30,378 bases of DNA, taken from the NCBI GenBank assembly GCA_964599275.1, contig CAZRFK010000015.1, positions 1-30,378 of the forward strand, read 5' to 3'. This DNA is from PUMD01 sp964599275 (GTDB taxonomy: Bacteria; Bacillota; Sulfobacillia; SLMV01). Made by a program: the position numbers and the translations under genes. Shown here piece after piece: positions 14,269-22,663 of this stretch; the stretch's first letter is position 1, and each line of letters opens with the position of its first letter. The notes beneath the pieces were generated by a model, which ran no database searches, was not told the DNA's origin, and was given only the letters and a program-made list of their open reading frames with translations.

Positions 14269-15186
14269 ATGGAATTAAAAGATTTTGAATTCAATCATCT
14301 CGATCCATACATAAACCGAGTCAACAAGGGGCAGACAGCTGTTGTTGCAGTCGCCGGTGGTGCAGACGATGCCGTGCTGAAGACTATTGGAGTGGCAGCA
14401 GGAGAAGGTTTTGTCCGGGCTCTGCTTTTCGGCCCAGAGAGCGATATAAGGGAAAATCTTGAATCTGAATCTCTGCCTGAAGATCTTTACGAAGTTCGCG
14501 ATACTGCTGATGCCAAAACTGCTGCGTACGAGGCCGCAGCAGTCTGTGGGACTGGTGAGGCGGACATATTGATGAAAGGTTTTGTGGATACTGGATCATT
14601 CATGCGGGCAGTATTAAATGAGGAGTCCGGACTGCGAACGGGGAAAATATTGAGCCATGTTGGTTTTTTTGATTTGCCTTTGTATCCCCGCCTGATAGGT
14701 ATGTCGGATGGTGGAATAAATGTTGATCCTGATTTTGAAACCAGAGTTGAAATTGTACGAAACGCAGTAGAATTGAGTCGAACTATCCTTCAGCGCACTC
14801 CACGAGTGGCCCTCGTCGCTGCCGTGGAGAAGGTGCAGGAGAATATGCCTGTAACTTTGCAGTGGGCAGCGATCTCAAAAATGGCAGAACGAGGGAAGTT
14901 TGGGGATGCAGTTGTAGACGGTCCTCTGGGGCTGGATAACGCACTTGAACCGGATGCTGCTGAACAGAAGGGAATAAATTCACCTGTACAGGGACAGGCT
15001 GATATTTTCGTTGTACCCGACATACAGTCCGGTAATCTTGTCGGTAAGACAATGACCTATCTGGCTGATGCCCCCATGGCTGGCCTGGTAGTGGGAGCCA
15101 AAGCACCTGTAGTACTTAACTCACGTGTTGATTCGATCAAAGCAAGATTGGCTTCTTTATTGATGGCACTAGCTGCTACACATTAG
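14269..15186 (+). CDS. ptb: Phosphate butyryl/acetyltransferase-family protein
   Basis: Enzymes of this family exchange CoA for phosphate on short acyl groups (butyryl-CoA to butyryl phosphate, or acetyl-CoA to acetyl phosphate). The 305-residue length fits phosphate butyryltransferase. Recognisable stretches are VAVAGGADDAVLKTI near residue 27, DILMKGFVDTGSFMRAVLN (about 99-117), LSHVGFFDLPLYPRLIGMSD and, near the end, VVGAKAPVVLNSRVDS. Start is ATG 14269 behind GAAGGGAG. The usual partner, butyrate or acetate kinase, is not next door; the next gene is a Nif3-family protein. Substrate chain length cannot be read from sequence. Confidence 0.85.
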   Translation: MELKDFEFNHLDPYINRVNKGQTAVVAVAGGADDAVLKTIGVAAGEGFVRALLFGPESDIRENLESESLPEDLYEVRDTADAKTAAYEAAAVCGTGEADILMKGFVDTGSFMRAVLNEESGLRTGKILSHVGFFDLPLYPRLIGMSDGGINVDPDFETRVEIVRNAVELSRTILQRTPRVALVAAVEKVQENMPVTLQWAAISKMAERGKFGDAVVDGPLGLDNALEPDAAEQKGINSPVQGQADIFVVPDIQSGNLVGKTMTYLADAPMAGLVVGAKAPVVLNSRVDSIKARLASLLMALAATH

Positions 15187-15215
15187 CTCAGGATGGGAGG
15201 ATATGGGGTGAAAAC

Positions 15216-16331
15216 ATGTCTGATTTGACGGTTGCCGATATTGTAAAAGTCATGGGCGATTTAGCCCCTCGAAAGTACGCTGCTGAGTGGGATAATGTAG
15301 GGCTGGAGTTGGGTAACCCTCATAATAAAGTCGCTCATCTCCTTGTCGCTTTGGAGGTGACTGATGAAGTAGTGGATGCAGCTGTGGGTTATGGCACGGA
15401 CATGATCATCATGCATCATCCACTGCTTTTTAAGGCGGCAGAAACATTAAGAACCGATCGTCCCCTTGGTAGAAAAATTGCTGCTCTGATGCGGCAGGAT
15501 ATAGCAGTTTATGCTGCCCATACTAACTTTGATGTTGTAGACATGGGACCCAGCGCAACACTTGCTCAAAAACTGGATCTGCAGGGGATTAAAGCTCTAA
15601 AGCCAGCCTCAGATCTTTTCAAAATTTGTTGCTTTGTGCCGCAGAATTCCCTTGAAAAGGTCCGCGACGCTATTTCTGAAGCGGGGGCGGGTAACATTGG
15701 CGATTACAGTCACTGCACTTTCTCTGTGTCCGGAAAAGGAACTTTTCTGCCCCATGAGGGTTCAAATCCGACGTTAGGCGAAGTGGGTTATCTTTCTGAG
15801 GTAGACGAGTACAAGTTAGAGACTATTTGCCCAGGTGCTGCTGTTTCTCAGGTGATCGAAGATTTGTATGAGCATCACCCTTATGAAGAACCGGCTTATG
15901 ACATTTATCCGCTGAGCAATGAAAACTCCCAACGTGGTATGGGACGAATAGGAGAACTGAAAGAGGCCCTCTCGTTAGAAGAATTGGCTTGTAAAGTAGC
16001 AGAAATTTGCGGTCGTAGAGAAGTTAGAATGGCTGCTGCGGAGTCAGAACCAGTCAAGAGGGTGGCAGTCTGTGGTGGTGCGGGTTCAGATTTTTACAAG
16101 CAGTCTTTAAAATTCGGTGCAGATGTGTTCATCACTGGAGATTTAACAGATCATACCCTGTGCGAAATACTTGATTGTGGTTTGGCTGTGATCGATGCTG
16201 GACACCGTGCCACAGAGCAGCCGGCAATGATGAGGCTTTGCAATTATCTACAGGATAACCTTGACTGTAGGGTAGACTATTTACCGCTTCCTCCTACTGT
16301 TTGGAGTACTGCATCGGCGGTAAAAGATTAG
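15216..16331 (+). CDS. Nif3-like dinuclear metal-centre protein (YqfO type)
   Basis: This family forms toroidal hexamers with two metal ions per subunit; the function is debated (annotated as GTP cyclohydrolase 1 type 2 homologue). The 371-residue length shows the long YqfO form with a PII-like insert at about 125-230. Metal ligands are seen in IIMHHPLLFK (His67, His68), AAHTNFDVVD (His102, Asp106) and DAGHRATEQP near residue 330. The N-terminal AEWDNVGLELGNP is highly typical. Start is ATG 15216, with GGGAGGATATGGGG upstream. It follows the ptb-like gene by 29 bp, so they are probably one transcript. Its stop codon overlaps the rnpB promoter. Confidence 0.92.
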   Translation: MSDLTVADIVKVMGDLAPRKYAAEWDNVGLELGNPHNKVAHLLVALEVTDEVVDAAVGYGTDMIIMHHPLLFKAAETLRTDRPLGRKIAALMRQDIAVYAAHTNFDVVDMGPSATLAQKLDLQGIKALKPASDLFKICCFVPQNSLEKVRDAISEAGAGNIGDYSHCTFSVSGKGTFLPHEGSNPTLGEVGYLSEVDEYKLETICPGAAVSQVIEDLYEHHPYEEPAYDIYPLSNENSQRGMGRIGELKEALSLEELACKVAEICGRREVRMAAAESEPVKRVAVCGGAGSDFYKQSLKFGADVFITGDLTDHTLCEILDCGLAVIDAGHRATEQPAMMRLCNYLQDNLDCRVDYLPLPPTVWSTASAVKD

Positions 16332-16357
16332 ACAACTGCAGAACGGTTTGCTATACT
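16329..16357 (+). promoter_or_regulatory. Promoter of rnpB
   Basis: TAGACA, 17 bases, TATACT: one mismatch from consensus in the -35 box and one in the -10 box. It ends six bases before the first paired base of the RNase P RNA. The -35 box starts on the stop codon of the Nif3-like gene. Confidence 0.75.
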
Positions 16358-16363
16358 ATCCTA

Positions 16364-16773
16364 AGTGAGTGAGCTGGGCTATCGCATCGGGACGGTTGCA
16401 AGTAAAAATTTTGGTTGTGTGATGACTCGCTAATTGAAATTAGATTCAAATGACGCAGCAGCCGTTATTCGATGAGGAAAGTCCGACCTCCATAGGGCAG
16501 GGTGCCGGATAACATCCGGTGAGGGTGACCTCCAGGATAGTGCCACAGAAACAGACCGCCTTTTTAAAAGGTAAGGGTGAAACGGTGGTGTAAGAGACCA
16601 CCGGCGATCGGGTAACCGGTCGGCCAGGTAAACCCCACCCGGAGCAAGGCTGAATAGGAGAGGAATGACGCGGCCCGCAGACCTCTCGGGTTAGCCGCTG
16701 AAGGTGTCCAAGCAATTGGCATCTCAGATAAATGATAGCCTCGGACAGAAGTCGGCTTACAGGCTCACTCGCT
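16364..16773 (+). ncRNA. rnpB: RNase P RNA, bacterial type A
   Basis: This is the catalytic RNA that matures tRNA 5' ends. The closing helix P1 pairs AGTGAGTGAGC (16364-16374) with GCTCACTCGCT (16763-16773). Conserved core blocks are in order: GAGGAAAGTCCGACCTCC (P4 5' strand region), the run near 16548-16560 with ACAGAAACAGACCGCC, GTAAGGGTGAAACGGTG, AAACCCCACCCGGAGCAAG, and ATGATAGCC then ACAGAAGTCGGCTTACAG at the 3' end. The length of about 410 bases suits type A. No strong terminator is seen after the P1 3' strand, only a short T-run at 16779-16782. Ends may be off by a few bases. Confidence 0.95.
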
Positions 16774-16940
16774 CTCGGTTTTATCTAAGTTTTGAACTAT
16801 CCCACAAAACTTCCCAACGGTAAGAATATATGAAAATATATTACCAGCATGGAACAAATGCTTGTTAGTTGCGTCTTCTAATGTAAAGATGAAATTAATC
16901 ACATTGGTCTGTGTTTTCAGAAATTTGGGAGGGGTTGAGT

Positions 16941-17846
16941 ATGGTTTTCAAAAATGAGCATTTGCTGGCTCTGTTAGTTGTCTTAACAGCAGCTTTAGTA
17001 TCTTTTGGCTGCGGAGGGGGAAACGATGTTGAACCGCAACAGGGAAGTGTGGATTTCGACTTGCCGGATGAATTCCCAGAAGAGGTTGAAACATGGGTTG
17101 CGGACATAGAGGATTCTCAGGAAGAAATGACCGACTGGATGCGTTATAACGAACAGATATATGTTGCGGTGGCTCGTGGTCAATCTCCGAATCCCGGTCA
17201 TGGTGTAGATATAAATGATATCAATTTCTCTTATGATGGCGAAATCTTGGCAGTGGAAATCTCTGCTACTTATACGATACCAGCTGACGATGAAGTGCCT
17301 TCACAGGTAATCGCTTATCCTGTAGGTGTGGCCAGGTTCGATTTGGACCAACTACCTCCTGTGGAATTGGCGGACATGGAGTTTGATTTTGTGATCGATG
17401 ATTCAGAGATAGCCCAGCACGACGAAGACATACGGACTGCTAGCCTGTTTTTTGCCACTGATGAGGGTGACATGACCCGAGTTTATCGGCAGTTAGAGAC
17501 TGAAGAAATAACACTTGATTTGATTGCAGGAGAGATCATGAGAGGTCCCACAGAATCTGAAAGGGCTGTAGATCCCCTACCAGATGATACTCAACTTATT
17601 ATCAGGCGCGATGAAGAAGACACATCTGTGGCAATAGTTGATTTTTCAGAAGAAATACAGCAGGTTTCTGGGAGTCTGGGCGAAATGCTCGCCGTGTATA
17701 GTGTGACAAACACAATCATAGAGAATTTTGATGATATTAATAGTGTTCAGATAAAGGTTGATGGAGAGGTAGTCGAATCTCTTGGTCATCTGGATCTGCG
17801 TGAGCCTTTGCAGTTTGATGACACACTGCTTATAACAGACAAATAA
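16941..17846 (+). CDS. GerMN-domain lipoprotein
   Basis: This 301-residue protein starts with a lipoprotein-like signal (hydrophobic 8-23, lipobox-like VSFGC with Cys24) and an acidic linker. The middle (about 75-140, GVDINDINFSYDGEILAVEI and SQVIAYPVGVARF) resembles the PrcB_C/protease-complex type domain. The C-terminal part (about 175-290) is a GerMN domain: LIAGEIMRGPTESERAVDPL, SVAIVDFSEEIQQVSGSLGE, YSVTNTIIENFDDINSVQIK. GerMN proteins act at the cell or spore surface in sporulation and germination. I choose ATG 16941, seven bases after GGGAGGGG; a GTG at 16911 would put the signal far from the N-terminus. The rnpB promoter or a weaker one of its own may drive it. Confidence 0.82.
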   Translation: MVFKNEHLLALLVVLTAALVSFGCGGGNDVEPQQGSVDFDLPDEFPEEVETWVADIEDSQEEMTDWMRYNEQIYVAVARGQSPNPGHGVDINDINFSYDGEILAVEISATYTIPADDEVPSQVIAYPVGVARFDLDQLPPVELADMEFDFVIDDSEIAQHDEDIRTASLFFATDEGDMTRVYRQLETEEITLDLIAGEIMRGPTESERAVDPLPDDTQLIIRRDEEDTSVAIVDFSEEIQQVSGSLGEMLAVYSVTNTIIENFDDINSVQIKVDGEVVESLGHLDLREPLQFDDTLLITDK

Positions 17847-17877
17847 GATTCGATTGACATCTGAATGTTTGCAAAAT

Positions 17878-17909
17878 CTGCTGTGCTGCCAAATTTGGTG
17901 GCACAGCAG
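17878..17909 (+). terminator. Hairpin after the GerMN gene
   Basis: CTGCTGTGCTGCC and GGTGGCACAGCAG form a 13-bp stem with two G-T pairs around AAATTT. There is no following T-run, so it may stabilise the 3' end or act as a factor-aided terminator. It separates the GerMN and secA units. Confidence 0.5.
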
Positions 17910-17984
17910 TGTGCATGTTAGCCCGGTGGTGTAGTTTGTTGAGACTATTGATGTTAAAATTAGACTGGTAATTGGAGGAATAGG

Positions 17985-18017
17985 TTGAACACTTTAGTTG
18001 GGTGGGGGATATGTTAA
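17985..18017 (+). CDS. Possible 10-residue leader peptide overlapping secA start
   Basis: TTG 17985 lies seven bases after GGAGG (17973-17977) and opens MNTLVGWGIC before TAA at 18015-18017. The secA start ATG 18011 lies inside its last codons in another frame. The leader has the better ribosome site, so ribosomes ending here could restart on secA. This is an inference from layout; no homologue is known to me. Confidence 0.35.
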   Translation: MNTLVGWGIC

Positions 18018-20632
18018 ACTTCATAAAAAATCTTTTTGATCACAATCAAAGAGAGCTGGACAAGCTCAAGCCCATGGTTGATGCCGTGGGTGATCTTGAG
18101 CCGGAGATGAAAAAACTCAGTGACTCCGAACTCAAGGAGCATACGCAGATATTCCAACGCCGCCTGCAGCAGGGAGATTCTCTGGATGATCTGCTGATCA
18201 GGGCGTTTGCAGTGGTGCGAGAAGCAGCTCGACGTACGCTGGGAGAGCGCCCCTACGATGTTCAGGTTATGGGTGGAATCACCTTGCACCAGGGACGCAT
18301 TTGTGAAATGAAGACTGGTGAGGGGAAAACGCTGGCCGCAACCATGCCAGCATATCTCAATGCGCTTGCTGATGGTGGAGTTCATGTGGTAACTGTCAAT
18401 GACTATCTGGCCCGTCGTGACTCTGAATGGATGGGGCAGGTTTACAGGTTCCTGGGATTAGATGTGGGCCTCATTGCTTCCGGAATGTCTCCCGCAGAAC
18501 GCAAGGAGTCCTACAATTGTGATATTACCTACGGTACCAACAACGAATTTGGTTTCGATTATCTGCGCGGCAATATGGCTGTGTCGCCTGATTCACTGGT
18601 TCAGGAGGGCCTGACCTATGCCATCATCGATGAGGTGGACAGCGTACTCATTGATGAGGCAAGGACACCATTGATTATTTCTGGTTCTCCGACCAAGACT
18701 GCAGACAAATATCATCAGTTTGCTGATGTAGTTTCAGATCTTACTGCGGAGCGGCATTATACTGTTGATGAAAAATCAGGCAGTGTTGCTCCTACCGAAG
18801 AGGGAATTGAAAAAGCTGAGAAAAAATTGGGTATTGATAATTTATTCGCCCCATCAAATATTGAACTTAATTATTTCTTTGTGCGTGCACTCAAAGCCAG
18901 GGAACTCAAGAAAAGAGATCGGGACTACGTTGTCAGAGACGACGAGGTAGTTCTGGTTGATCAGTTTACCGGGAGAATGATGCCGGGTAGACGATTTGGG
19001 GACGGACTTCACCAGGCTTTAGAGGCCAAAGAAGGAGTTTCGATAAAGGAAGAAACTCAAACATTGGCCACAATTTCATATCAGAATTATTTCCGCATGT
19101 ATGAAAAGCTCGCTGGTATGACTGGTACCGCAGCAACGGAAGCTGATGAGTTTCATGAGATTTATGATATGGATGTAGTGGTGATCCCCACAAATGAGCC
19201 GATGATTCGTGAGGATCTTCCTGATGTAGTGTACCGGACCCACCAGACCAAGCTCAAAGCGGTAGCTGATGATATACAGAGAAGAAATGAGAAAGGGCAG
19301 CCAATTCTGGTTGGTACCTCTTCCATCGATAAATCAGAAGAACTCAGTGAAATATTACTGGAGCGAGGCATTCCGCATGAGGTCCTCAATGCCAAACATC
19401 ATGAGCGGGAAGCAGAGATAGTTAAAAATGCCGGCCAAAAGGGCACGGTTACCATTGCTACCAACATGGCTGGTCGTGGAACCGATATTAAGCTCGGACC
19501 AGGTGTTGAGGAGCTGGGTGGGCTACATGTCCTGGGCACTGAACGACATGAAAGTCGTCGGATTGATAACCAGCTGCGGGGACGCTCTGGACGGCAGGGA
19601 GAGCCTGGTTCTTCACAGTTTTTTGTCAGTCTGGAAGATGATCTTCTCAGATTGTTTGGTGGTGAGACCATTGACTCGCTATTTGACCGCATTGGCGTCG
19701 ACGATGAAGAGCGGTTGGAGCACGATCTGCTGTCGAGGGCCATAGAAAATGCCCAGCGCAAGGTCGAATCGCGAAACTTTGATGCTCGCAAGCGGTTGTT
19801 GGAATATGATGATGTCTTGAACAAGCAGCGTCAGGTCATATATGAACAGCGCCGGCAGGTGTTGCACGGTACGGATCTGAGAGAAGAGATTCTGAATATG
19901 ATGGAGGATTTCATCACTGAGAGAGTTGAGGTTTACTGCAGTGAAGGGCGATATCCTGAACAATGGGATCTGGAATCTCTTTTAACCGAGCTACAGCTGC
20001 ATCTGCTGCCACCCAAGAGGGTTGATGTTTCAGAATTGATGGAGGCGGCAGAAGACGGGGGTCGTCAGGGACTCATAGAACACCTTTGTAGAATCGGCAA
20101 GGCGGTATACCGTACCAGGGAAGATCAGGTGGGCCGTGAAGTGTTGGGCAAATTGGAAAGAAGGACACTGCTTTCTGTGGTTGACCGTAAATGGGTGAGC
20201 TATCTGGCTGCTGTTGACAATCTCCGGAAGGGCATCAGCTTGCGTTCCTACGGGCAGCAGGATCCTCTCGTGGAGTACAAAAAGGAAACTCACCGCATGT
20301 TCAATGAAATGGTCGGTTCAATAAAGGAAGATGTAGTCAGGTATGTGTTCAAGATGCAGCTGTCGGATGACAAAAGAGCAACTCAGATTGAGGGTAGTCC
20401 GCTGCAGACTGCGCTTAAGGTCAGTTTTTCCAAGCCATCAGCTGGCGGTATTTCTGCGGCCAAGTCAGGTTCGAGCCAACAGCGGGAAAAGTCAGACCGG
20501 ATTAAAAAATCAAGGAAATCGAAGTCGCGGTCCAAGCCGCAGCCATATGAGCGATCCAAACCCAAGATCGGCCGCAATGATCCCTGTCCCTGTGGAAGCG
20601 GAAAAAAATACAAGTATTGTTGTGGTGGATGA
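18011..20632 (+). CDS. secA: Protein translocase ATPase SecA
   Basis: SecA drives export of unfolded proteins through SecYEG using ATP. The 873-residue protein is complete: Walker A MKTGEGKTLAA (GEGKT at 103-107), DEVD at 207-210 in YAIIDEVDSVLIDEARTP, the preprotein cross-linking domain, the second ATPase domain with TNMAGRGTDIKLGPGV and QLRGRSGRQGEPG, and the helical scaffold. It ends with the zinc motif NDPCPCGSGKKYKYCCG that binds SecB or ribosomes. I choose ATG 18011 (MLNFIKNLFD); an in-frame GTG at 18002 is possible. Its own ribosome site (GGTGGGGG) is close to the start, and a small leader frame overlaps it. prfB follows, as in many Bacillota. Confidence 0.97.
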   Translation: MLNFIKNLFDHNQRELDKLKPMVDAVGDLEPEMKKLSDSELKEHTQIFQRRLQQGDSLDDLLIRAFAVVREAARRTLGERPYDVQVMGGITLHQGRICEMKTGEGKTLAATMPAYLNALADGGVHVVTVNDYLARRDSEWMGQVYRFLGLDVGLIASGMSPAERKESYNCDITYGTNNEFGFDYLRGNMAVSPDSLVQEGLTYAIIDEVDSVLIDEARTPLIISGSPTKTADKYHQFADVVSDLTAERHYTVDEKSGSVAPTEEGIEKAEKKLGIDNLFAPSNIELNYFFVRALKARELKKRDRDYVVRDDEVVLVDQFTGRMMPGRRFGDGLHQALEAKEGVSIKEETQTLATISYQNYFRMYEKLAGMTGTAATEADEFHEIYDMDVVVIPTNEPMIREDLPDVVYRTHQTKLKAVADDIQRRNEKGQPILVGTSSIDKSEELSEILLERGIPHEVLNAKHHEREAEIVKNAGQKGTVTIATNMAGRGTDIKLGPGVEELGGLHVLGTERHESRRIDNQLRGRSGRQGEPGSSQFFVSLEDDLLRLFGGETIDSLFDRIGVDDEERLEHDLLSRAIENAQRKVESRNFDARKRLLEYDDVLNKQRQVIYEQRRQVLHGTDLREEILNMMEDFITERVEVYCSEGRYPEQWDLESLLTELQLHLLPPKRVDVSELMEAAEDGGRQGLIEHLCRIGKAVYRTREDQVGREVLGKLERRTLLSVVDRKWVSYLAAVDNLRKGISLRSYGQQDPLVEYKKETHRMFNEMVGSIKEDVVRYVFKMQLSDDKRATQIEGSPLQTALKVSFSKPSAGGISAAKSGSSQQREKSDRIKKSRKSKSRSKPQPYERSKPKIGRNDPCPCGSGKKYKYCCGG

Positions 20633-20670
20633 ATTCAGATGCTGCATACAGATATCACCCATGGCTCAGA

Positions 20671-20699
20671 TTGAACTGTGAATTTAGATAAAATATAGG
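20671..20699 (+). promoter_or_regulatory. Possible promoter before prfB
   Basis: TTGAAC, 17 bases, TATAGG lies in the 128-bp gap between secA and prfB. The -35 box has two mismatches from consensus and the -10 box two. It could give prfB and the genes after it their own transcript in addition to read-through from secA. Confidence 0.4.
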
Positions 20700-20760
20700 G
20701 TGCGATATCCAGTCAAAGCACAGGACAAAACAATATTACATTACAAGAGGAGTGTTATTT

Positions 20761-21868
20761 ATGTTTGGAGACATCAAAAGAGAGATTGAGGAAATCAGGG
20801 CGCAGTTGAAACAGGCAAGGGGGTCTCTTTGACCCTCAGGATCGTCGAAAACGTCTGGGCGAGCTTGAGGAAAAGATGGCCCAGTCTGATTTTTGGGACA
20901 GACCTGAGCGTGCGCGCAAAATCATTCGCCAACGTAAATCCATTGCTGAGCCCCTTGAAGCATATGAGGAATATTCCAGCCGATTGGAAGACATTGAACT
21001 CCTGATTGAACTGGCTGAAGAGGATGAGGACAGCTCGGTAGAGGAAGAAATTAAGACGGAATTGGAACAGGTGCGAAAGGGTATAGAAAAGCTCTGGATG
21101 TCTCTGCTGTTGCCCGGAGAATATGATAGTGAGGATGCTATTGTGGCACTGAACCCGGGGGCAGGCGGGCTTGATGCACAGGACTGGGTGCAGATGCTGG
21201 TCAGGATGTATACACGCTGGGCAGACCGGGAAGGTTTCGAGCTGGAGACTCTGAACATGATTCCTGGTGAGGAAGCTGGTATCAAGAGCGCTACACTGGG
21301 TATCAGCGGTCAAAATGCTTATGGTTTCCTGAAGGCAGAACAGGGAGTTCACCGTCTGGTCAGGGTTTCCCCCTTTGATTCTTCTGGTCGCAGGCACACA
21401 TCTTTTGCTTCAGTTGATGTGATGCCGGATCTTCCAGATGCTCCGGAGGTGGAGATCAAGGAAGAAGATCTTCGAATTGACACCTATCGGGCCAGCGGAT
21501 CTGGAGGTCAGCACGTAAACACTGCTGATTCCGCCGTGCGAATTACACATGAGCCTACCGGGATAGTAGTCACCTGTCAGAATGAGCGGTCTCAACACAA
21601 AAACAGGTCTACTGCCATGAAAATTCTCCGCGCAAGGTTAGTTCAGAAGAAAGAAGAGGAGCGCCGGAAGGAAATGGAACAGCTCCGCGGGGAACGCCAA
21701 GAAATTGCCTGGGGTAATCAGATTCGATCATATGTCTTCCATCCCTATAATATGGTAAAGGATCATCGTACCAATGTCGAGAAAGGTAATGTTGATGCGG
21801 TCATGGATGGACAGCTGGATGAATTTATTAAGGCTTACCTGGAACAGTCCATTCAGGAAGATGGATAA
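20761..21868 (+). CDS. prfB: Peptide chain release factor 2, programmed +1 frameshift
   Basis: RF2 releases finished proteins at UGA and UAA. The gene is in two frames: 23 codons from ATG 20761 (behind AAGAGGAG) end at an in-frame TGA (20830-20832), and the rest is read in the +1 frame from GAC 20831 to 21868. The joined product has about 368 residues (join 20761-20829 and 20831-21868). Expected motifs are present: the stop-recognition SPF in LVRVSPFDSSGRRHTS and the catalytic GGQ in YRASGSGGQHVNTADSAV. This is regulated frameshifting, not a mutation. It follows secA and precedes a TagA-type gene by 23 bp. Confidence 0.96.
20818..20833 (+). promoter_or_regulatory. RF2 programmed frameshift site
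   Basis: AGGGGGTCTCTTTGAC contains all elements of the classic RF2 site: an internal Shine-Dalgarno-like AGGGGG, the slippery CTT, and TGA followed by C, a poor termination context. When RF2 is scarce the ribosome pauses at TGA and slips forward by one base, so RF2 controls its own level. Confidence 0.95.
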
Positions 21869-21891
21869 GAAGGGAGTCCCTTCGACAACCA

Positions 21892-22638
21892 GTGAGTAAT
21901 GTTGAAGCAGAAGAGATTGACATATTAGGAGTATCTGTGGCTTCGGTGACCATTGAATCTGCGGCCGAAATTCTTCTGGAAAAGACCACAGAGAATGAAA
22001 AATATTTTGTTTTTACGCCAAACCCGGAAATGGTTGATAGGAGTCTTAGAGATAAAAGATTCTGTCGGCTCTTACATCAGGCCGACCTTCTGGTTGCCGA
22101 CGGAGTCGGATTGTTGTGGGCTTCTCGAATTTTGAGCACGCCCCTGCCGGGTACTGTACCGGGTGTTGACCTTATGAATCATATGCTGGACGTTTGCGCA
22201 GATAAAGATCTTTCTGTCTATTTTCTCGGTACAACTGAAAATAATGTCCGTCAGGCCGCTGAAAAAGCAGAGGCGAATTATCCCGGATTGACTGTCGCTG
22301 GATATCATCATGGTTTTTTTACCGACGAAACCGCAGATACGGTGATTGATGAACTGCACAAGTGTTGTCCAAATGTAGTTGTAACCGGTATGGGGGTACC
22401 AAAAGAGCAGGAGTTTTTGATTAGCAATTCAGACAGTCTACCCGCTGGTGTTTACCTGGGGGTAGGGGGTGGGCTTGATGTTCTCGCTGGAGCTGTCAAA
22501 CGTGCTCCTTTCCTGGTGAGACGCCTTGGTCTCGAATGGTTATACAGGCTATTTGCCTCGCCCCGACGATGGCGGCGACAAACAGCGCTCATTCGCTTTG
22601 CTCTGGCAGTTTTGCAGTGCCGCCTGACAAGATCATAA
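21892..22638 (+). CDS. tagA: WecG/TagA/CpsF family glycosyltransferase
   Basis: Enzymes of this family (GT26) add a second sugar, often N-acetylmannosaminuronate or ManNAc, to an undecaprenyl-linked sugar in teichoic acid or secondary polymer synthesis. The 248-residue protein shows EIDILGVSVASVTIESA, FVFTPNPEMV with a catalytic-region motif, ADGVGLLWASRIL, VPGVDLM, YFLGTTENNV, GMGVPKEQEF, LGVGGGLDVLAGAVKRAP and the C-terminal GLEWLYRLFASPRRWRR that binds the membrane. Start is GTG 21892; an AAGGGAG site lies about 15 bases upstream, a little far. It links functionally to the GT4-CsaB fusion at 24805. Confidence 0.92.
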   Translation: MSNVEAEEIDILGVSVASVTIESAAEILLEKTTENEKYFVFTPNPEMVDRSLRDKRFCRLLHQADLLVADGVGLLWASRILSTPLPGTVPGVDLMNHMLDVCADKDLSVYFLGTTENNVRQAAEKAEANYPGLTVAGYHHGFFTDETADTVIDELHKCCPNVVVTGMGVPKEQEFLISNSDSLPAGVYLGVGGGLDVLAGAVKRAPFLVRRLGLEWLYRLFASPRRWRRQTALIRFALAVLQCRLTRS

Positions 22639-22663
22639 CTGTTACACCAATTAACCGCGGGAG

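Noticed and set aside
16446..16715. 89-residue open frame on the minus strand
   Set aside because: It lies wholly inside the RNase P RNA gene, whose conserved RNA blocks explain the sequence.
19399..19824. Minus-strand frame of 141 residues in secA
   Set aside because: It is antisense to the conserved second ATPase domain of SecA, and composition shows it is a shadow.
20795..21397. Minus-strand frame of 200 residues in prfB
   Set aside because: It is antisense to RF2, which is conserved along its whole length; no ribosome site or family match.
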